Positions 6,235 to 9,708 of a stretch of DNA of 9,708 nucleotides are shown piece after piece. The first letter of the stretch is position 1; each line of letters opens with the position of its first letter. The position numbers and the translations under genes are program-made. The DNA is from an uncultured Eubacteriales bacterium (GTDB taxonomy: Bacteria; Bacillota; Clostridia; Peptostreptococcales; Anaerovoracaceae). The stretch lies in contig CACXCQ010000187.1 in assembly GCA_902766185.1 (NCBI GenBank), positions 1-9,708 of the forward strand. The letters run 5' to 3'. Below the pieces are notes generated by a model. The model searched no databases and had not been told where the DNA came from. It saw nothing but the letters and a program-made list of their open reading frames with translations.

Positions 6235-7095
6235 ATGAAAGGGAAGCTCACCTTACTCACTGCGGCTCTGGCACTTCTGCTGGCGCTGCTCACTGCCTGC
6301 GGCGGAGCGAATATAACCGACGCGAAATCTCTGGCTGCGGCCAACATCAAAGCCCAGGCTGCCGTCGAAAGCCACCACATGGATATGAATATGGATATGA
6401 CCATGGCCATCGATACGGAGCGGCTCAAGGAAGCCTTCGGGACGTCCAGTCTGGAGATTCCCGTGCTGATGAACGTGGCAGTGGATTCCGGCAGGTACAC
6501 CGCTCACGCGAACACCAATATGAACGTCAGCATCATGGAGCAGGAGACGAAGCAGCAGGCGGAGTTGTATCTCGATATGAAAAACGGCATCACCTACGCA
6601 AAGGCTGATGGAGCCGACGCCTGGAAGAGGGCTGAGGAGACTCTGGACATGAGCGCCATGCTGAACAGCCTTGGCCGGCTGGAGGACAGCCTCCTGGAAA
6701 ACGCGATCTACAGCGAATCCTCCGATGCCTATACGCTCACTCTGAATGCGGACCCCATGGACGAGGTGATCAAAGACATGGATCTGTTGGGCAGTCTCCG
6801 CTCGGCCGGTCTGGATGTGGAGACCCTTACTGTGGATGGCGGGCAGATGGTCTATACCATCGATAAGGACTCCCTTCTCATCACCAGCATTGCCATGAAG
6901 GATATCGACGTGACAGCCAGCGGAGTCCTCGGGGGCACTTCTGTGGACATGTCCATACCCCTCGACGCGGACGTGACCTTCAGCAAGTACGGCGAGCTGG
7001 TGCCGGAGGACTATGAGATCCCCGATGATGTACTTGACGATGCCAGCGCCGCGAGCCCGACGCTGCCCATCGAGAATAAGGACGAGACAGAATAG
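6235..7095 (+). CDS. Secreted lipoprotein of unknown function
   Basis: This 286-residue protein begins with a lipoprotein signal peptide: MKGK, a hydrophobic run, and the lipobox LTAC, with Cys22 as the predicted lipidation site. The mature protein should be anchored on the outer face of the membrane. Its body shows alternating polar and hydrophobic strands (MDMNMDMTM 49-57; AHANTNMNVSIM; QAELYLDMKNGITYAK) and D/E-rich turns. This is the pattern of LolA/LppX-like or DUF6612-like lipoproteins of Firmicutes, which form a curved sheet around a hydrophobic pocket; that assignment is by pattern only. The C-terminal 30 residues are acidic and look disordered. It lies 54 bases after the AlaX stop codon and 37 bases before the DUF6506-like gene, so it is probably co-transcribed with both. 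It shares the AlaX reading frame across the TAG, but its signal peptide shows it is a separate protein. Confidence 0.85.
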   Translation: MKGKLTLLTAALALLLALLTACGGANITDAKSLAAANIKAQAAVESHHMDMNMDMTMAIDTERLKEAFGTSSLEIPVLMNVAVDSGRYTAHANTNMNVSIMEQETKQQAELYLDMKNGITYAKADGADAWKRAEETLDMSAMLNSLGRLEDSLLENAIYSESSDAYTLTLNADPMDEVIKDMDLLGSLRSAGLDVETLTVDGGQMVYTIDKDSLLITSIAMKDIDVTASGVLGGTSVDMSIPLDADVTFSKYGELVPEDYEIPDDVLDDASAASPTLPIENKDETE

Positions 7096-7118
7096 ATTCG
7101 TTAATGATAAGCAGGATC

Positions 7119-7124
7119 AGGAGG
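7119..7124 (+). promoter_or_regulatory. Shine-Dalgarno that fixes the start of the DUF6506-like gene
   Basis: AGGAGG at 7119-7124 is 8 bases before the ATG at 7133 and only 2 before the ATG at 7127, so 7133 is the better start. Earlier in-frame starts would overlap the lipoprotein gene and lack a ribosome site. Confidence 0.75.
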
Positions 7125-7132
7125 TAATGGAT

Positions 7133-7681
7133 ATGCAGAAGTACGCGTTTGTTGTCAATGCTCCGGGACTCACCGCGGAGCACTATCAGGAATTCTTCGA
7201 TGACGGAGAATGGATCAGCGAGCTGACCGCGAAGGATGGTGTCGATGTCTGTATGGATTACGTGAAGGGGCTCATCGCGGATGGGTATTCCATGATCAAT
7301 CTGTGCGGGGACTTCGGGCCGGAGCACGTGGAAGAACTGCTGAAGGATGCTCCCGAGGGCACCATCGTCCGCTTTGCCGGATACTTCCCGGAGGAGCAGG
7401 CCAAGCTGGAGGCTCTCGATGAGTATGTGGAGTACGGTCAGATCATCTTCGGCGGCGTGGATGAGCCGGTGCGCTTCGATCTGCTGGATCCCGCGATGAA
7501 CACCCACACCATATTCATCAAGGATATGGAGCAGGCAGAGGAAGCCGCAAGGGAGCTGGCCGCTGAGGGCATGGACGGCATCGAGCTTTGCGGCAGCTTC
7601 GATGAGGACATGACCCGCCGGATCATCAAGGTCGTAGAATCCGTAAGCAAAAAGATCCCGGTGGGGTCCAACGGGATCTGA
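7133..7681 (+). CDS. Two-repeat DUF6506-like protein of unknown function
   Basis: With the start at 7133 this is a soluble 182-residue protein with no signal peptide or membrane segment. MQKYAFVVNAPGL at the N-terminus and the motif NLCGDFGPE (56-64) recall the uncharacterised DUF6506 family, normally about 100 residues long. A second, diverged copy of the same module follows: THTIFIKDMEQAEEAARELA, then GMDGIELCGSFDED (147-159) and a C-terminal KIPVGSNG. Aligning IADGYSMINLCGDF (48-61) with AAEGMDGIELCGSF (143-156) gives an offset of 95 residues. The paired LCG-F motifs with a conserved Cys suggest a ligand or catalytic site in each half, but no function is known to me. It ends the AlaX-lipoprotein trio. 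Its last codons overlap a hairpin that serves the convergent gene. Confidence 0.75.
   Translation: MQKYAFVVNAPGLTAEHYQEFFDDGEWISELTAKDGVDVCMDYVKGLIADGYSMINLCGDFGPEHVEELLKDAPEGTIVRFAGYFPEEQAKLEALDEYVEYGQIIFGGVDEPVRFDLLDPAMNTHTIFIKDMEQAEEAARELAAEGMDGIELCGSFDEDMTRRIIKVVESVSKKIPVGSNGI
7649..7679 (-). terminator. Intrinsic terminator of the large surface-protein gene, inside the opposite CDS
   Basis: On the minus strand AGATCCCG (7679-7672), an 11-base loop and CGGGATCT (7660-7653) form a perfect 8-bp stem followed by TTTTTGCTTAC. This is about 50 bases past the stop codon of the minus-strand gene (7728). The same bases encode the C-terminal KKIPVGSNGI of the plus-strand gene. On the plus strand no T-run follows; weaker stems at 7696-7712 and 7712-7729 may help end that transcript. 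Confidence 0.7.
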
Positions 7682-7727
7682 TTGCATGGTCTGATTTCGG
7701 AGCGTGACCGAAGGAACTGCGTTGTTC

Positions 7728-9708
7728 CTATTTGACGGTCACCTTGATTTTCTGGAATACACCGTTCTGGGCGTAGGCAAAGACGTAGCATGCGCCCTTT
7801 TTCTTTGCCTTGATCACGCCTTTTTTGTCTACCGAAGCGGTCGCCGGATCGGAACTTTCGTAGGCGATGGCCCGGTGATTTTTGACCTTCAGCTTCTTTG
7901 AGGCCGGTACTGCCTTTGCTTTCAGCTTGAAGGATTTTCCCTTCTTCAGAGTGACCTTGTTCTTCTTCGCCTTGGTGGTCACCTTCTTGTGATTGCCCAC
8001 TTTGCCTCCCTTGGTGGCGACGTGGACGACCTTCGATGTGGAAACGACCCTGTCGTTCTTATCGATGGCGAGGACGACGAACTTGTAGTACGTCCCCTTC
8101 TTCACTTTGATCGTTTTTCCGTTGACCGTCAGCTTCTTGAAGGTGAGTTTGTTCTTGCCGGTTTCGGTCAGCCTCTGCATGCGTTTCGTTTTGCCGCACT
8201 GGTTGCCGTATACCACGTACTTCTTCGCTCCCGGCACCTTCTTCCAGGTGATGGTCACGCTGGTCTTCGTCTGCTTCGTGGATCTGGTCTGGAGCAGGCC
8301 GAACCTGGTTCCCGCAGGATCCGCGTCGTTCTTCATGCCCAGGATCGCGTTCTCCGCGGCCTTGGCCGATGCCCCCGCTCCCAGAGCAGTTCCGTCCGCG
8401 CCAAGCTGATCCTCCGGGACGGTGACAAGGCCGCTTCCCGGGTCGTCCGGATCCCCCTCATCGACGGAGCTTCCGGGCTGCCCCTCGTGAATCGGGTCAT
8501 CCAGGTCCCCTTCGTGCGAGGGATCGCTCGGGTCTCCTTCATATGTGGGATCCTTCTCCCCGGTGTCACCGGAGCTGTCCTCAGCGACGTTATATGGTGT
8601 TCCAAATGGATCCTTGCCGCCCTTCTTCGGCTGGAAGGCGGGATCGTCTTTGATGGCCGATTCGATATCCATCAGCCGGTAAGGATTGATGCGGACGAAT
8701 ACCGGTTTTTCCCCGTTCGTGCAGTACCACACCAGAGAGCCGTCCCGATCCACCACCGGTTCGCAGTCCGACAGGGAGAGGGGGACCGTGACGATCTGCC
8801 CGATCTGCTGTCCGTCGGGTGCCACCAGGCACATCTTCGTCACGTACGTCCTGTCGTAGGTCCTCTCGTCCGTTTCGTATTCCTCCCACAAAAGCAGGAA
8901 CTGGTTGTCGTTCAGCTTCGCCAGCTTCGGGGTGCCGCAGTTCACCGCGCCCCCTTCGCTGTGGCTGGTGATCCAGATCGGCTCCTTATTGATCTTGTCC
9001 TTGGCACCGGCGGAAATGAAGACGTTCCTGGTGGACTGGTCCACTCCGGCTATGCCGCATCCGGCGATCAGGTAATGATCATCCGACAGCTCCAGACCGC
9101 CCAGGACGAAGCCCGTGTAATTCCTGCCGGATTGTCCGGGTATATCCACTGCTCTTCCGTAGGAATAGGGATCTGCGAACTTATCGCCTACCGCCGTCTT
9201 CGTCAGCGTGATCGCCCGCGGATATGCATCTCCCAGATCCGACCGGAATACGGTCTGCCCGTCCACCGCGATCTTCTGCTGGAATGAATGGGACACATAG
9301 CCTTCGGACAGATTCATCACACCCGTATAGGAGTCGAGCAGCGTCATGTCGCTCTCCTGGATCTTGAAGGTGCAGTTGGCCTGGTGATGAAACCCGTCGC
9401 CGTCATCGTACATCCCGTGGCAGGTGTGGATATACAGCTCGCCGTTCCACTCCGTCATATCGAGACCACCTGCGTCAAACGGGACGTATGTGTTGGCGCC
9501 CTTGACGCTGCACGCTCCCAGCCGATTCCAGCTTTTGTCGTATTTGACGACCCGGATGACCTCCACCTCGTCGCTCTCGTCTTTGTTCGGCTGACCGAAC
9601 ACCAGGTAATTGGCGTCAGCGCCGCTGTAGAACCCGCCGAAATACCGCAGCTCCGGTTCGATCGTCTTCGTGTTCTTCAGCTTCCATCCGTCGGGATCGT
9701 AGGTCTCC
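7728..9708 (-). CDS. Large surface protein: propeller-like repeats, acidic linker, FN3-like and BIG2-like domains (5' partial)
   Basis: The reading frame stays open to the right edge, so the N-terminus is outside the window. About 659 residues are visible; a GTG at 9602 is an internal codon (reading ADANYLVFGQPN), not a start. Numbering from that codon, residues 1-320 carry repeated blade-like units (NYLVFGQ, NGELYIHT, DDHYLIAGCG, DNQFLLLWEEYE), suggesting a beta-propeller. An acidic, Pro-Gly linker with tandem repeats covers 341-390. An FN3-like domain spans about 437-530 (SVTITWKKVPGAKKYVVYG; TYYKFVVLAID). The end (540-624; LKKGKSFKLKAKAVP, YESSDPATASVDKKGVIKAKKKG) is a bacterial Ig-like BIG2 domain. 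Such tails are common on secreted, wall-associated proteins of Clostridia. Lys makes up 46 of the last 184 residues. No LPXTG anchor is present, so attachment may be electrostatic or via the missing N-terminus. Binding partner is unknown. Confidence 0.85.
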   Translation of the reverse strand, partial: ETYDPDGWKLKNTKTIEPELRYFGGFYSGADANYLVFGQPNKDESDEVEVIRVVKYDKSWNRLGACSVKGANTYVPFDAGGLDMTEWNGELYIHTCHGMYDDGDGFHHQANCTFKIQESDMTLLDSYTGVMNLSEGYVSHSFQQKIAVDGQTVFRSDLGDAYPRAITLTKTAVGDKFADPYSYGRAVDIPGQSGRNYTGFVLGGLELSDDHYLIAGCGIAGVDQSTRNVFISAGAKDKINKEPIWITSHSEGGAVNCGTPKLAKLNDNQFLLLWEEYETDERTYDRTYVTKMCLVAPDGQQIGQIVTVPLSLSDCEPVVDRDGSLVWYCTNGEKPVFVRINPYRLMDIESAIKDDPAFQPKKGGKDPFGTPYNVAEDSSGDTGEKDPTYEGDPSDPSHEGDLDDPIHEGQPGSSVDEGDPDDPGSGLVTVPEDQLGADGTALGAGASAKAAENAILGMKNDADPAGTRFGLLQTRSTKQTKTSVTITWKKVPGAKKYVVYGNQCGKTKRMQRLTETGKNKLTFKKLTVNGKTIKVKKGTYYKFVVLAIDKNDRVVSTSKVVHVATKGGKVGNHKKVTTKAKKNKVTLKKGKSFKLKAKAVPASKKLKVKNHRAIAYESSDPATASVDKKGVIKAKKKGACYVFAYAQNGVFQKIKVTVK
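8433..8552 (-). repeat. Tandem-repeat linker with 9-residue units
   Basis: The minus-strand protein reads DPTYEGD, PSDPSHEGD, LDDPIHEGQ, PGSSVDEGD, PDDPG: four to five imperfect units of 9 residues (27 bases) with the core DPxxEGD. At the DNA level units near 8460-8550 recur as variants of GGTCYCCTTC. The segment is strongly acidic (18 Asp/Glu in 50 residues around it) and probably forms an extended spacer. Its repeat number may vary between strains. Confidence 0.75.

Noticed and set aside
6178..6237. Possible TAG readthrough joining AlaX to the lipoprotein
   Set aside because: The two genes share a frame with 18 sense codons between, but the downstream part begins with a full signal peptide and lipobox, which would be useless inside a cytosolic fusion.
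7013..7132. Upstream in-frame starts (7013 and 7127) for the DUF6506-like gene
   Set aside because: The 7013 start overlaps the lipoprotein gene by over 80 bases and adds a basic, unrelated N-terminus; 7127 is only 2 bases from the AGGAGG.
9425..9433. TGTGGATAT, a one-mismatch DnaA box
   Set aside because: It is a single site inside coding sequence, without neighbours, and is expected by chance in a window of this size.

Overview
The window looks like chromosomal DNA from a moderately GC-rich, low-complexity-surface Firmicute (class Clostridia, Eubacteriales-type). The evidence is strong AGGAGG-type Shine-Dalgarno sites, sigma-A-like promoters, hairpin-plus-T-tract terminators, a lipobox lipoprotein, an AlaX-type editing protein and a large surface protein with a Lys-rich FN3/BIG2-like tail. 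The taxon is inferred from gene style only. I see no phage, transposon, CRISPR, tRNA or rRNA signal.

Left block (about 40-4244, all on the minus strand): a GtrB/CsbB-like membrane glycosyltransferase (family GT2), a saccharopine-dehydrogenase-fold oxidoreductase with its own good promoter and a strong terminator behind it, and a 511-residue AraC-family regulator with an unusual C-terminal extension. The 7-mer TTGTACT occurs twice in the regulator's own upstream region and once at the predicted transcription start of the oxidoreductase gene. This suggests a local AraC regulon.

Centre (4245-4878): a 634-base, AT-rich (about 35% GC) non-coding stretch. It carries three perfect DnaA boxes (TTATCCACA), one near-perfect box, a perfect 14-bp palindrome, a 9-bp hairpin and a very AT-rich patch. 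The flanking genes point away from it on both sides. No dnaA, dnaN or rpmH is present, so it is either a replication origin separated from dnaA, a DnaA-titration or regulatory locus, or part of a bipartite origin. This is the most interesting element in the window.

Right block: a plus-strand, probably operonic trio (4879-7681) of a long-form alanyl-tRNA editing hydrolase (AlaX/DHHA1 type), a lipoprotein of unknown function and a two-repeat DUF6506-like protein. It converges on a minus-strand gene (7728 to beyond 9708) for a large extracellular protein: propeller-like repeats, an acidic tandem-repeat linker, an FN3-like domain and a BIG2-like domain. The terminator of that minus-strand gene appears to lie inside the last codons of the DUF6506-like gene.
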